64,000 nt of DNA from Chromatocurvus sp046260765 (GCA_046260765.1 JBHEOO010000008.1:32844-96843); one strand, 5' to 3'; shown: positions 9,583-18,518, numbered from the stretch's first letter. The notes: a model not told the origin generated them from the sequence alone. A program made the numbers and translations.

Positions 9583-9610
9583 AAAAAAAAGGGGCCCGAA
9601 GGCCCCTAAA
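9583..9610 (-). terminator. Rho-independent terminator after amtB
   Basis: Read on the minus strand, a perfect stem AGGGGCC / GGCCCCT with a TTCG tetraloop is followed by eight or more T residues. It lies 30 bases past the amtB stop and before the second PII gene. Confidence 0.92.
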
Positions 9611-9637
9611 AACGCATTTTCCAATGCGCCCGCAAGC

Positions 9638-10909
9638 TTATTTCGCCGCCACAAATTCTGGATAGGCCTCCAGTCCGCACTCCGATATGTCGACACCTTC
9701 GTATTCTTCCTCCTCGCTGACGCGAATGCCTAGCACCGCCCTCAGGACGCCCCACACCACAAGGCTGGCGACAAACACCCAGGTAAAGATGACCGCCGCG
9801 CCGGTGAGCTGTCCAAGGAACGTTGCCTCTGCATCAGACAGAAGCACCGCAAAAATACCCCAGAGTCCCACGACGCCATGCACGGAAATAGCGCCGACGG
9901 GGTCGTCTATGCGGACCTTGTCGAGCGAGATAATGCTGACTACCACGATAATTCCGCCGATTGAGCCAATGATTGTCGCCAGAAAGGGTGAAGGATCTGC
10001 CGGCTCTGCGGTGATGGCGACCAGCCCAGCCAGTGCCCCGTTCAGCGCCATGGTCAGATCAGCCTTGCCAAACACCATGCGCGCAACAATCAGTGCAGAG
10101 ATGAGACCGCCCGCCGCGGCGGCATTGGTATTGAGGAAGACGTTCGCGACTTCATTGGCAACGCTGATACCGCCGAGCTTCAGGGTCGAACCGCCGTTGA
10201 AGCCGAACCATCCCATCCAGAGAATGAAGGTGCCAAGCGTTGCCAGCGGCATATTGGCGCCGGGTATGGCCCGGATGGAACCATCAGCACCATATTTGCC
10301 CTTCCTCGGCCCCAGCAGAAGGACACCCGCCAGCGCAGCGGCCGCTCCCGCCATATGGACAATACCGGAGCCGGCATAGTCACTGTAGTTCAACGACCCT
10401 ATCAGTGGGACGTCTTTCTCGCCCCAGGTCCAGCCACCTTCGACAGGGTAGATAAACCCGGTCATGACTACCGCGAACGCCAGAAACGCCCAGAGCTTCA
10501 TGCGTTCGGCTACAGCGCCGGACACGATCGACATGGCGGTGGCGACGAAAACCACCTGAAAGAAAAAGTCTGAAGCGCGGGAGTAGACCGAATCACCATC
10601 GAAACCGGCCTCCGCAGAATCCACCAGGACCTGCGCCACGGCCGCGTCATCCATGGCGCCAACCGTGGTTACGCCGGAGAGAAAAAAGCCGCCGTCATAC
10701 ATGAAGTGGTAACCGCAGATGAGATACATAGTGGATGCCACCGAGAACAGTGCGACGTTCTTGGTCAGAATCTCAGTGGTGTTCTTGGCCCGGACAAGCC
10801 CCGCCTCCAACATTGCAAAGCCTGCGGCCATCCACATGACCAACGCCCCGCAGATCAGAAAGTAGAATGTGTCGAGGGCGTACTGCAGTTCAAGAATCTG
10901 GTTTTCCAT
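9638..10909 (-). CDS. amtB: Ammonium transporter
   Basis: An 11-helix Amt/Rh family ammonium channel of 423 residues in the inner membrane. The family signature DYAGSGIVHMAGAAAALAG (around residue 165) and SVHGVVGLWG hold the conserved pore His residues; the N-terminal half has MWMAAGFAMLEAGLVRAKN. The start MENQILELQYALDT was chosen because in-frame residues further upstream lie inside the neighbouring PII gene. It has no cleavable signal peptide. It follows that PII gene, the usual glnK-amtB pair: GlnK plugs AmtB when nitrogen is plentiful. Confidence 0.95.
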   Translation of the reverse strand: MENQILELQYALDTFYFLICGALVMWMAAGFAMLEAGLVRAKNTTEILTKNVALFSVASTMYLICGYHFMYDGGFFLSGVTTVGAMDDAAVAQVLVDSAEAGFDGDSVYSRASDFFFQVVFVATAMSIVSGAVAERMKLWAFLAFAVVMTGFIYPVEGGWTWGEKDVPLIGSLNYSDYAGSGIVHMAGAAAALAGVLLLGPRKGKYGADGSIRAIPGANMPLATLGTFILWMGWFGFNGGSTLKLGGISVANEVANVFLNTNAAAAGGLISALIVARMVFGKADLTMALNGALAGLVAITAEPADPSPFLATIIGSIGGIIVVVSIISLDKVRIDDPVGAISVHGVVGLWGIFAVLLSDAEATFLGQLTGAAVIFTWVFVASLVVWGVLRAVLGIRVSEEEEYEGVDISECGLEAYPEFVAAK

Positions 10910-10958
10910 AGAAATCAATCTCGCGTCGAAGTCACGGTTATCGCCTGGCACACGCCAG

Positions 10959-11297
10959 TCAGATCGCTTCCTCGCCGGTTTCACCGGTGCGGATTCTGAT
11001 GACCTGATCCAGCGCGGCAACGAACACCTTGCCATCACCGATCTTGCCGGTGTTCGCAGCCTTGGTGATTGCCTCGAGCGTCTGGTCAACCACAGCCTCT
11101 GCCACTGCCACTTCTATTTTCACCTTGGGTAAAAAATCGACGACGTACTCCGCCCCCCGATACAGCTCCGTGTGCCCCTTCTGACGACCAAAACCCTTTA
11201 CCTCGGTCACCGTGATCCCCTGCACGCCAATGTCTGACAGCGCCTCCCGAACGTCATCCAGCTTGAATGGCTTGATCACAGCCGTAATCAGTTTCAT
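10959..11297 (-). CDS. glnK: Nitrogen regulatory protein P-II GlnK
   Basis: A 112-residue PII protein, very similar to the copy on the other side of amtB. The T-loop Tyr51 (GAEYVVDF) and the AANTGKIGDGKVFV signature are present. The ATG at 11297 has a GGGAG ribosome-binding site. As the first gene before amtB and behind a sigma54-like promoter, it fits GlnK. Confidence 0.92.
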   Translation of the reverse strand: MKLITAVIKPFKLDDVREALSDIGVQGITVTEVKGFGRQKGHTELYRGAEYVVDFLPKVKIEVAVAEAVVDQTLEAITKAANTGKIGDGKVFVAALDQVIRIRTGETGEEAI

Positions 11298-11354
11298 GCA
11301 ACTCTCCCGGATTTCATGACGGAGGCAGACCCCGCCAGCGTTGTTCATATCTCG

Positions 11355-11370
11355 TGCAATTCTGGTGCAA
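11355..11370 (-). promoter_or_regulatory. Sigma54-type promoter for glnK-amtB
   Basis: On the minus strand the sequence TTGCACC-AGAA-TTGCA matches the sigma54 consensus TGGCACG-N4-TTGCW at 10 of 12 fixed positions with the exact spacing. A transcript would start about 45 bases before the glnK ATG. Confidence 0.65.
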
Positions 11371-11543
11371 TCACCAAGTTGCGCAGGACTGTGGGGCCGC
11401 GCTGCTGCTTGCGTGACTGCCTTACTCTTGATCGCATCCCAAGCAGACCCCGTGCCATATTTTTTTTATGTTTTAATATCAGATAGATAACGACTCGCAA
11501 CGTGATCTTAGTAGCAATAGACGGCCATGCTACCGGCCTCCTT

Positions 11544-11560
11544 GGCACCACTTTAGTGCA
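11544..11560. promoter_or_regulatory. NtrC-like binding site
   Basis: GGCACCA-CTT-TAGTGCA matches the palindromic NtrC consensus TGCACCA-N3-TGGTGCA with two mismatches. It lies about 175 bases upstream of the sigma54-like promoter, a normal enhancer distance. Confidence 0.6.
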
Positions 11561-11561
11561 T

Positions 11562-11578
11562 TGCACCAAAAAAAGGCA
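11562..11578. promoter_or_regulatory. Second, weaker NtrC-like site
   Basis: TGCACCA-AAA-AAAGGCA has one perfect NtrC half-site and a degraded second half. Its centre is 18 bases from that of the neighbouring site, so the pair may bind NtrC dimers side by side. Confidence 0.4.
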
Positions 11579-11648
11579 TTCGCCTGCGCTGTGCGTCAAC
11601 CCGCACGATCCACTACACTCTGTTAAGGAATTTGACGGATATCATGGC

Positions 11649-11915
11649 ATGGCACTCAAACCGCCTCCCTTTGGCGACGTAATACAACAGGTCAACCAGC
11701 TGGTTGGCGGTGACGGACTGCGCAGCGAAGTAGATCGCAACGCACGACTGCTGGTGCAATCTGCTCTGCAACGGCTCGACGTCGTGGCGAGGGATGAGTT
11801 TGATGCCCAGACAGAATTGCTGGCGAGGACACAGGAGCGGGTGCGGGCGCTCGAATCAGAACTCGCTGCACTGACTGCAGCCCTGGACACACTGGAGTCA
11901 CAGCAAAGGCGTTAG
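11649..11915 (+). CDS. ubiK: Ubiquinone biosynthesis accessory factor UbiK (YqiC/BMFP family)
   Basis: An 88-residue protein of the membrane-fusogenic BMFP family. The N-terminal half (FGDVIQQVNQL) is amphipathic and the C-terminal half (ELLARTQERVRALESELAAL) is a clear coiled coil. UbiK binds UbiJ and supports aerobic ubiquinone synthesis. The gene sits opposite glnK and before comM, as in many Gammaproteobacteria. An upstream in-frame start at 11502 was rejected as it lies in the regulatory region. Confidence 0.85.
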   Translation: MALKPPPFGDVIQQVNQLVGGDGLRSEVDRNARLLVQSALQRLDVVARDEFDAQTELLARTQERVRALESELAALTAALDTLESQQRR

Positions 11916-11983
11916 TGGCAGGGATAAAGTGATGCACCGCGCACGGGCTGTACCGCGGGGCCAGAAACGCTCAGGGACGAGCA

Positions 11984-13468
11984 ATGCAATACGCTTTGAT
12001 TTACAGCCGCGGCAGCGACGGACTGAACGCACCTCTCGTGCGCGTAGAAACGCACCTGTCAGGGGGCCTGCCCGCCTTCCACATCGTCGGTATGCCCGAG
12101 ACTGCCGTCAGAGAGAGTCGCGATCGCGTGCGCAGCGCAATGCTCAATTCCTGCTTCAGCTTTCCCGACCGTCGCATCACCGTCAATCTTGCACCTGCAG
12201 ACCTGCCCAAGGGTGGCGGTCGTTTCGACCTCCCGATTGCGCTGGGCATTCTTGCGGCCTCCGCGCAGCTGCCGATGCAGGGACTTCAGGCCCTTGAGTT
12301 CATTGGTGAGCTTGCTCTTGATGGCAGCGTCCGCGCTGTACGCGGAGCGGTTCCGGTTGCTATTGCGAGTGCCCGGGCGGGCCGCACATTGATCGTTCCC
12401 GCCGCCTGCGCACCAGATGCGGCGCGGGTACCCGGGAGCCGGGTTGTGGGTGCCACAGACCTGCTGTCACTTTGCGCAGTGCTCAGGGGCAGGCGCGACA
12501 TGATACCGGCAACCCCGAACGAAGAGAGCGCCGTTGATGCTGCGCCTGATCTGGCGGATGTCGTCGGACAGGGCACGGCCAGACGAACGCTCGAAATTGC
12601 TGCAGCCGGCCGACACCACCTGTTGATGCGTGGACCACCGGGGACCGGCAAGACCATGCTCGCGAGCAGGCTACCCGGGATTCTGCCACCCATGGATTCC
12701 TCCCAGCGAATCACGTCCCTGGCCATCCGCAGTCTGACCACGGAAAGCGCAATCACCGCAGGTCATCCCTTTCGTGCGCCGCACCACAGCGCCAGTCCTG
12801 CCGCACTGGTCGGTGGCGGCAATCTGCCGGCGCCGGGGGAAATATCCCTGGCGCATGGCGGTATCCTGTTTCTCGATGAACTGCCGGAATTTTCACGTAA
12901 GACATTGGACATGTTGCGCGAGCCACTGGAATCCGGCTACATCACCCTGTCCAGAGCTCGCCGCAAGACTACCTACCCTGCGAACTTTCAGCTTGTCGCC
13001 GCCATGAACCCCTGCCCCTGCGGCTACGAAGGCGATCCCGACCACAGCTGCCGCTGCACACCCGACAAGGCTCTACGCTATCGACAGCGTCTGTCAGGCC
13101 CTCTGCTGGACCGTATCGACCTGCACGTGGACGTTCCTCGCACCGATGCCAGAGCGCTGCTGCTGGAGGCGGGCGCCGCCGAAACCTCCGAGGCGGTGCG
13201 AAAGCGCGTGACAAGGGCCCGGGAACGGCAGATCGCACGGCAGCGCAAATGCAATGCAGACATCGCCAGCGGCGAGTGGCGCGCAGCCTGTCACCTGGAG
13301 AGCGCGGCCGTGCGCAGGCTTGAAAATGCCATCACCACACTCAAGCTCTCTGCCCGGGCGGCCCACCGCCTGATCCGCGTCGCGCGCAGCATTGCAGACC
13401 TTGACGAAAGCGACGGCGTGAAACAACGTCACATCGATGAAGCCATCAGTTACCGGCTACAGCCCTGA
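11984..13468 (+). CDS. comM: ComM/YifB family Mg-chelatase-like AAA+ ATPase
   Basis: A 494-residue protein with an N-terminal Lon-S5-like domain (FHIVGMPETAVRESRDRVR), a central AAA+ domain with Walker A GPPGTGKT (near residue 212) and Walker B ILFLDELPEF, and a Mg-chelatase C-terminal domain with CPCGY and a Cys-rich zinc-like patch. ComM is a hexameric helicase that promotes branch migration during natural transformation. It is a paralogue of BchI and not part of bacteriochlorophyll synthesis. Confidence 0.93.
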   Translation: MQYALIYSRGSDGLNAPLVRVETHLSGGLPAFHIVGMPETAVRESRDRVRSAMLNSCFSFPDRRITVNLAPADLPKGGGRFDLPIALGILAASAQLPMQGLQALEFIGELALDGSVRAVRGAVPVAIASARAGRTLIVPAACAPDAARVPGSRVVGATDLLSLCAVLRGRRDMIPATPNEESAVDAAPDLADVVGQGTARRTLEIAAAGRHHLLMRGPPGTGKTMLASRLPGILPPMDSSQRITSLAIRSLTTESAITAGHPFRAPHHSASPAALVGGGNLPAPGEISLAHGGILFLDELPEFSRKTLDMLREPLESGYITLSRARRKTTYPANFQLVAAMNPCPCGYEGDPDHSCRCTPDKALRYRQRLSGPLLDRIDLHVDVPRTDARALLLEAGAAETSEAVRKRVTRARERQIARQRKCNADIASGEWRAACHLESAAVRRLENAITTLKLSARAAHRLIRVARSIADLDESDGVKQRHIDEAISYRLQP

Positions 13469-13552
13469 AACACCTACTGCGGTTTCACGATGTGCCTGTT
13501 CATGCGACGATGCGCGGCCGTCATTGATGCCATTTTGAGACCCGTCATCCGC

Positions 13553-15547
13553 ATGTCACGTCTGAACCCCCAGCAGCGCGAGGCTGTGCGCTATATCGAT
13601 GGACCGCTCCTGGTACTGGCAGGTGCAGGCAGCGGCAAGACCAGCGTCATCACCGAAAAAATCGCCTACCTCGTCAAGCAGTGCGGCATCAGGCCAGACC
13701 GTGTCGCCGCAGTGACCTTCACCAACAAGGCCGCACGCGAGATGCGCCAGCGCGTCGGCAATCTGCTATCGAGAGACGCCGCCGACAGCCTGACGATCAG
13801 CACTTTTCATCAGCTCGGGCTGAACATAATCCGCCGCGAACAGGCGCAGTTCTCTCTGCGCCGAGGCTTCTCGATCTTTGACAATCAGGACACGCTGACG
13901 CTGCTGCAGGACCTGCTGCGCCAGGAAAGCAAAGCGGCCGCAGAACAGGCCGGCGCTGTTGCCCAGCGTATTTCTGCCTGGAAAAACACCTGTACCGACA
14001 GCGAGGAGGCGCTGCGCGAGTCGTCCGCCCCCGCGGACTTGCTCGCAGCCAGAAGTTACCAGCGCTACAGCGAGGCCCTTCGGGCTTTCAATGCCGTGGA
14101 TTTCGACGATTTGCTGATGCTACCGGCGCGCCTGCTGGAGGGCTGCCCAAACACGCGGCAACGATGGCAGGAGCGGGTTCACTACATGCTGGTAGACGAA
14201 TATCAGGACACCAACGAAGCACAGTACCGACTGGTTCGCCAGCTCACCGGCCTGCGTGCGGCGCTGACGGTTGTGGGTGATGACGATCAGTCAATCTACG
14301 CCTGGCGCGGAGCCCGGCCGGAGAACCTGGCCCAGCTTCAGGGAGACTTCCCCGGGCTCAGGATCGTCAAGCTGGAACAGAACTATCGTTCTACGGGCCG
14401 TATCCTCCAGGCGGCCAACCAGCTGATCGCCAACAATGCCCATCTGTTCGAAAAGCAGCTCTGGAGCGGTCTGGGACCCGGCGATCCACTGCGCGTCATA
14501 GAATGCGCGGATGAGGACGCCGAAGCCGGCCAGGTGGTGGCGGAAATTCTCGATCATCAGCTGCGGCGAGGCACGCAGCTCGGCGACTACGCCATTCTGT
14601 ATCGCGGCAACCACCAGTCAAAACTGGTGGAGCTGGCCCTGCAGCAGCAGGGCGTTCCCTACCAGATCAGCGGCGGCACCTCATTTTTTGCACGCAACGA
14701 GATAAAGGATGTCATGGCCTATCTGCGTCTGCTGATCAACCGCGATGACGACAACGCCTTTTTGCGCATCGCCAACGTACCGCGCCGCGGTCTTGGCACA
14801 GCGACACTGCAGGCTATCGGTAGCCTGGCTTCACAGCAGCACTGCAGTCTGGCGAAGGCCTGCCATGGTATCGGCGACGACATCATCAACCCCGCCAGTC
14901 TACGCCAGCTGCGGGTGTTGCTCGGGCACCTGGAGGAGGCCAGGCAGACAGGTGATGGCGGTGATATTGCGGGCGTACACCTATTGCTGCGAAACATTCG
15001 CTACGAAGACTGGTTGCACAAGAACAGCTCGAGTGAAGAGGTTGCGCAGCGGCGCATGGCCAACATTCATTTCTTACTGGACAGCCTGTCGAGACTGATG
15101 CAGAGAGAACAGCGCAATCTGTCGGACGCCATCGCGCAGCTGGTGCTTCGGGACCTGATGGAACAGCAGGAAGAAGAGAAAAACAGCGATACCAGCGTGC
15201 AGTTGCTTACCCTGCATGCCGCCAAGGGACTCGAGTTTCCACACGTGTTTATTGTCGGCATGGAAGAAAAACTGCTGCCGCACCGCAACAGCGTGGAAAG
15301 TGGCACCGTAGAGGAAGAGCGCCGCCTCGCCTATGTCGGGCTTACCCGGGCTCAGCAGACTTTGTGTATGACCTGGGCTAGAACCCGACGTCAGTTTGGC
15401 GAGCGTGTAGACTGCCAGCCGAGCCGTTTTCTGGATGAGCTGCCGAGGGAAGACATGGAATGGCTTGGGGGCACTGAAAAAGACGTCGAGCGAAATATCG
15501 CGCGTGGCAAAGAAACCCTGACCAGCCTGCAGGCGATGCTGGACTGA
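13553..15547 (+). CDS. rep: ATP-dependent DNA helicase Rep
   Basis: A superfamily 1A 3'-5' helicase of 664 residues, close to E. coli Rep in length. Motif I is GAGSGKTSVI, motif Ia AVTFTNKAAREM, motif II DEYQDTN, motif III VVGDDDQSIYAWRGA, motif IV EQNYRST, motif V LLTLHAAKGLEF and motif VI LAYVGLTRAQ. The start MSRLNPQQREAV was chosen because it begins at the conserved Q-motif; an in-frame ATG 21 codons upstream adds an unlikely tail. Rep clears proteins ahead of replication forks. Confidence 0.94.
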   Translation: MSRLNPQQREAVRYIDGPLLVLAGAGSGKTSVITEKIAYLVKQCGIRPDRVAAVTFTNKAAREMRQRVGNLLSRDAADSLTISTFHQLGLNIIRREQAQFSLRRGFSIFDNQDTLTLLQDLLRQESKAAAEQAGAVAQRISAWKNTCTDSEEALRESSAPADLLAARSYQRYSEALRAFNAVDFDDLLMLPARLLEGCPNTRQRWQERVHYMLVDEYQDTNEAQYRLVRQLTGLRAALTVVGDDDQSIYAWRGARPENLAQLQGDFPGLRIVKLEQNYRSTGRILQAANQLIANNAHLFEKQLWSGLGPGDPLRVIECADEDAEAGQVVAEILDHQLRRGTQLGDYAILYRGNHQSKLVELALQQQGVPYQISGGTSFFARNEIKDVMAYLRLLINRDDDNAFLRIANVPRRGLGTATLQAIGSLASQQHCSLAKACHGIGDDIINPASLRQLRVLLGHLEEARQTGDGGDIAGVHLLLRNIRYEDWLHKNSSSEEVAQRRMANIHFLLDSLSRLMQREQRNLSDAIAQLVLRDLMEQQEEEKNSDTSVQLLTLHAAKGLEFPHVFIVGMEEKLLPHRNSVESGTVEEERRLAYVGLTRAQQTLCMTWARTRRQFGERVDCQPSRFLDELPREDMEWLGGTEKDVERNIARGKETLTSLQAMLD

Positions 15548-15551
15548 ATCA

Positions 15552-15603
15552 GCCGGCGGTATCGCAAACGCCGCGAATGTCGCAAACGCTGCAAACCGCC
15601 GGC
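15552..15603. repeat. Inverted repeat between rep and cytochrome c5
   Basis: Perfect 9-base arms GCCGGCGGT and ACCGCCGGC flank a 34-base loop that holds two copies of TCGCAAACG. It lies between convergent genes and may end transcription both ways, but no T-run follows. Confidence 0.5.
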
Positions 15604-15613
15604 CCTGACTTAC

Positions 15614-16054
15614 TTACTGACTATTATCGACCATGTAGTCAACCGCCGCCATGACCTGCTCGTCCGACAGGTCTGATCGTCCGCCCTTGGCCATCATGCT
15701 TGTACCTGCTACGCCCTGGACACCGCTCTTGTGCAGTGCATCCCGCCCTTTGGCGAGACGCTCACTCCACTGGTCTACCTGACCCACGATGGGGGCGCCA
15801 GCAGCGCCAGAACTGTGACATGCCACGCACGCCTGGTTATAGACCGCCTCGCCAGAAATGTCGCTGCCACCCGCGGACGAATCAACGCTTGCCACAACTG
15901 CGCCGACGCAATTGGAATCTCCGCTTAAGCAAAGATCACCATGCGGCTTCAGACGCGCCTCGATTGCTGCACGCTGCTCCTCCGTAAGATCAACCGCCAG
16001 CGCCGATAACGCAAGGCTGCCAAGAATGAACATCGCTGATATTTGCTTGAGCAC
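15614..16054 (-). CDS. Cytochrome c5 family protein
   Basis: A 146-residue periplasmic monoheme cytochrome. A signal peptide (MLKQISAMFILGSLALSALA) precedes a linker and a class-I c domain with heme motif CVACH at residues 76-80 and the likely axial Met in TSMMAKGG. The GTG start has an AGGAG site eight bases upstream. An extra Cys pair (Cys42 and Cys49) before the heme domain could form a disulfide. In gammaproteobacteria c5 cytochromes carry electrons to terminal oxidases; in this organism it could also feed the photosynthetic chain, which is only a guess. Confidence 0.88.
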   Translation of the reverse strand: MLKQISAMFILGSLALSALAVDLTEEQRAAIEARLKPHGDLCLSGDSNCVGAVVASVDSSAGGSDISGEAVYNQACVACHSSGAAGAPIVGQVDQWSERLAKGRDALHKSGVQGVAGTSMMAKGGRSDLSDEQVMAAVDYMVDNSQ

Positions 16055-16224
16055 TTTCTCGTCTCCTTCCTGTAGGGGCGGGCATTATAGCCAGTATGCT
16101 GCGGCTGGAAAACTCAGGCCACGGTTCACCACGCCAGAGCGGCTGCAATCGACCTCAAACGGCAGGCAAACGCAATAAACGTCTGCTACCCTTTGCCGAC
16201 TTTCCCACAGCCACAGGCAATATC

Positions 16225-16851
16225 ATGCATCTCTACACCTATGATCCGGCGCCCAATCCTCGCCGACTCGGCCTGTTCCTCACGTGGAAGGGCATCGACA
16301 TTGAAACCACTCAGGTAGATCTCATGCAGCTGGAGCAGCTGGGCGAGGCCTATCGCGCCATCAGTCCTGCGGGGACTGTTCCTACACTGGTACTCGACGA
16401 CGGCACGCGCATGACCGAGGTTATCGCCATGTGCGATTACATCGAATCGCTGCACCCGCAGAAGCCGCTTATGGGAACCACGCCTCTTGCGCGTGCGCAG
16501 GTGCTCGGCTGGGACCACCATATCTACGTAAATGCTCTCACTGCGGTCGCCGAGGTGCTGCGCAACGGCAATCCCAATTTCGCCGATCGCGCGCTGCCCG
16601 GGCCGATGAAAATCTCCCAGATACCCGCACTGGCAGAGAGAGGCCGTGAGCGTCTGCGCCAGGGCTGGAAAACCTACGATGACGCACTGAGCGGCGGGGA
16701 TTTCCTGGTGGGAGACGCCATCACTCTCGCTGACATTGATCTGCTGGTGTGCACCGAGTTTGCGGGCTGGGTCAAGGAAAGCATTCCCGACGACTGTGAG
16801 TCTCTACTGGCATGGCGCAACCGCGTTCGGCAGGTGCTAGACGCCAGCTGA
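16225..16851 (+). CDS. Glutathione S-transferase family protein
   Basis: A 208-residue cytosolic GST. The thioredoxin-like N-domain has YTYDPAPNPRRLGLFLTWKG and the glutathione-binding PAGTVPTLVLDDG and the Glu-Val/Ile 'TEVIAMCDYIE' segment; the C-terminal all-helical domain ends with FLVGDAITLADIDLL. The start was set at MHLYTYD, the usual family beginning. The substrate is unknown. The stop overlaps the start of the next gene. Confidence 0.88.
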   Translation: MHLYTYDPAPNPRRLGLFLTWKGIDIETTQVDLMQLEQLGEAYRAISPAGTVPTLVLDDGTRMTEVIAMCDYIESLHPQKPLMGTTPLARAQVLGWDHHIYVNALTAVAEVLRNGNPNFADRALPGPMKISQIPALAERGRERLRQGWKTYDDALSGGDFLVGDAITLADIDLLVCTEFAGWVKESIPDDCESLLAWRNRVRQVLDAS

Positions 16852-17912
16852 TGCGGTGGCTGCAGCTGGCACTGCTGCTTGCGCTCATATCTGGCTGCGG
16901 CGACCCGGGGCCGGAGTCAGCCTTCGATACCTACCTTGCACGGCTCGAGAGACCGCTCGCGACAGCAGCCCCGACCTGGGACATTGCAGCCGCCCCTCGC
17001 CCCCCGCGAGCCGCCAGACTGCGCTTAGCGCTTGCGCCGGGGAGGCTGGGCGCGCTCGATTTTCTGGCGCTGCGCGGGTGCGAGCTGCAGGTCACTGTCG
17101 GTAAGCGCAACAGCAGCCTTGGACGCCTGGCTCCGCCGTCGCAGGAACTCCTGCTGGAGCTGGAGTTCCTGCGTCTGGCGCCTGCATGCATTGAACATCT
17201 TCAGGGCGAAGGCCGCGATGCACTGGCTGACAGCTTGATCACGGCGGTCGATAGCAAGCGGCGGGAGCTGCCCGGCCGCATCTACAACGCGACGCTGGCA
17301 ACGGATGAATTCCGGAGTCTCTGGCAGTTCCCGCAGGCGCTTGGCGACTACCCCACATCAACCAGCAGCGCGCCGGTATCCGCGCTGGCTGCAATCAATG
17401 CACATGCGGCGCGCTGGCTGGCGGGGGACTACACAGCCAGCAACCGCGATTTCGAAATGCTGCTCAGCGAGGTCGCCAAAGGCGATGCCGGTTCACTGAT
17501 GGCGGCGCTGAGACTGCAAGAGGCGGGACTCGAGGGAGCCAATGCCATGCTGCTTGCGCACAGAAATGGTGGCGGATTCTGCAAGGGCACACTGGTCTCT
17601 CCGGAACTGGACATATTCAAAAACGTGGTCGAAAAGTTCTTTATCCGCGGCATACAGCCCTGGTCAGCTGCGCTCGGCCAGCGACTTCACAGTTTGTTAC
17701 CTCCTGTCCGGCAACTCGAGACGCAGCTTTCGGCGGTGCTTCCGCAGGCTTACCGCGAGTGGCAGTCGTTACGCGAGGACATTCTGGACACGGCAGGTAA
17801 CGCGCCGCGGCATCACGTGGAGCAGGTACAGCAAACCCTGGAGGGTTGCCAGCAGGAGTCGCAGCAGGCACCACTCAGCCGCACTACCAGCCACACTACA
17901 GGAAAACGTTAG
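16851..17912 (+). CDS. DUF3080 family lipoprotein
   Basis: A 353-residue predicted lipoprotein with signal MRWLQLALLLALISGC (lipid Cys16). The remainder matches the gammaproteobacterial DUF3080 family in length and in motifs such as LDFLALRGCELQ. It begins on the last base of the GST stop (TGATG), so the two are probably co-transcribed. Its function is unknown. Confidence 0.75.
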   Translation: MRWLQLALLLALISGCGDPGPESAFDTYLARLERPLATAAPTWDIAAAPRPPRAARLRLALAPGRLGALDFLALRGCELQVTVGKRNSSLGRLAPPSQELLLELEFLRLAPACIEHLQGEGRDALADSLITAVDSKRRELPGRIYNATLATDEFRSLWQFPQALGDYPTSTSSAPVSALAAINAHAARWLAGDYTASNRDFEMLLSEVAKGDAGSLMAALRLQEAGLEGANAMLLAHRNGGGFCKGTLVSPELDIFKNVVEKFFIRGIQPWSAALGQRLHSLLPPVRQLETQLSAVLPQAYREWQSLREDILDTAGNAPRHHVEQVQQTLEGCQQESQQAPLSRTTSHTTGKR

Positions 17913-17964
17913 CGAGCCACGCGGTGAGCTGGATGAGGCTCAGCCGACCTTTCCGCATGGAACG

Positions 17965-18441
17965 CTAACACATCTGGCGAAACATCAGCATCAGCCGCTT
18001 GCTTCGGGTAAGTTGACTGAACATCTCGCGGGGGTCAGCATCCCGGCTGAGGAAGTCCGAAACTCCCTCCAGCTCACTGACGTCGACGCCATCCAGCTCG
18101 ACAAACCCCATCTGCCAGTCGGCGAACTCGCGTTCGACGAGCGGTTCCTCAAACAGAACCTCAATACGATGATGCCGACTGTCAGCAACCACGCGCTCGA
18201 AAATGGCGTGCACGTCGTCCTCTCGCCCCTCGAGCACCTGAAAAAACGAGTCGCCGCGCAGCAGCAAGAGTCCGGTGACCCCGCGAATCTCGTTACATGC
18301 CCTGGCAACCCGCAGCAATTCAACGACATCTTCAGAGGGCATGGGTGCCACCAACGTACTCACATAGGCAAGATGATAAAGTTCATCGCGCCCTTCATTG
18401 CGGTCGCTATCCGGAGTGGAGTTGCTTGCTGCACCTGCCAT
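17965..18441 (-). CDS. BLUF-domain blue-light sensor
   Basis: A 158-residue single-domain BLUF protein that should bind FAD and sense blue light. The diagnostic residues are Tyr26 (LAYVST), Asn50 (ACNEIRGVTG), Gln68 (FFQVLEG), Trp109 and Met111 (DWQMGF). Each is offset by exactly five from AppA (Tyr21, Asn45, Gln63, Trp104, Met106), so the photocycle core is intact. No output domain is attached; it probably acts by binding a partner. The ATG at 18441 has an AGGAG site nine bases upstream; a start 20 codons earlier is weaker. It is divergent from acsF, at the edge of the photosynthesis cluster. Confidence 0.93.
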   Translation of the reverse strand: MAGAASNSTPDSDRNEGRDELYHLAYVSTLVAPMPSEDVVELLRVARACNEIRGVTGLLLLRGDSFFQVLEGREDDVHAIFERVVADSRHHRIEVLFEEPLVEREFADWQMGFVELDGVDVSELEGVSDFLSRDADPREMFSQLTRSKRLMLMFRQMC

Positions 18442-18518
18442 TGAACTGTCTCCTGCCTGCCACAGAGCCGTATCCTGCCCGGTGACGCCGCCTGCCGGCA
18501 ATTCACCTTGAGCATAAC

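Larger units (their letters stand above)
11298..11648. other. Regulatory region between glnK and ubiK, no gene
   Basis: A 351-base divergent intergenic region with no convincing gene. It holds the sigma54-like promoter near glnK, an AT-rich stretch (about 11458-11490, T-runs) that could bend or bind IHF, and NtrC-like sites near 11544-11578 on the ubiK side. Confidence 0.7.

Noticed and set aside
10910..11089. N-terminal extension of amtB by 60 codons
   Set aside because: It overlaps most of the intergenic space and the 3' part of glnK, and AmtB proteins begin near the ATG at 10909.
11984..13468. The comM product as a second magnesium chelatase subunit
   Set aside because: It has the ComM/YifB domain order with an N-terminal Lon-like domain and sits in a housekeeping context.
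15552..15603. The rep-cytochrome inverted repeat as a rho-independent terminator
   Set aside because: The stem is perfect, but the loop is 34 bases and neither strand has a T-run after it.
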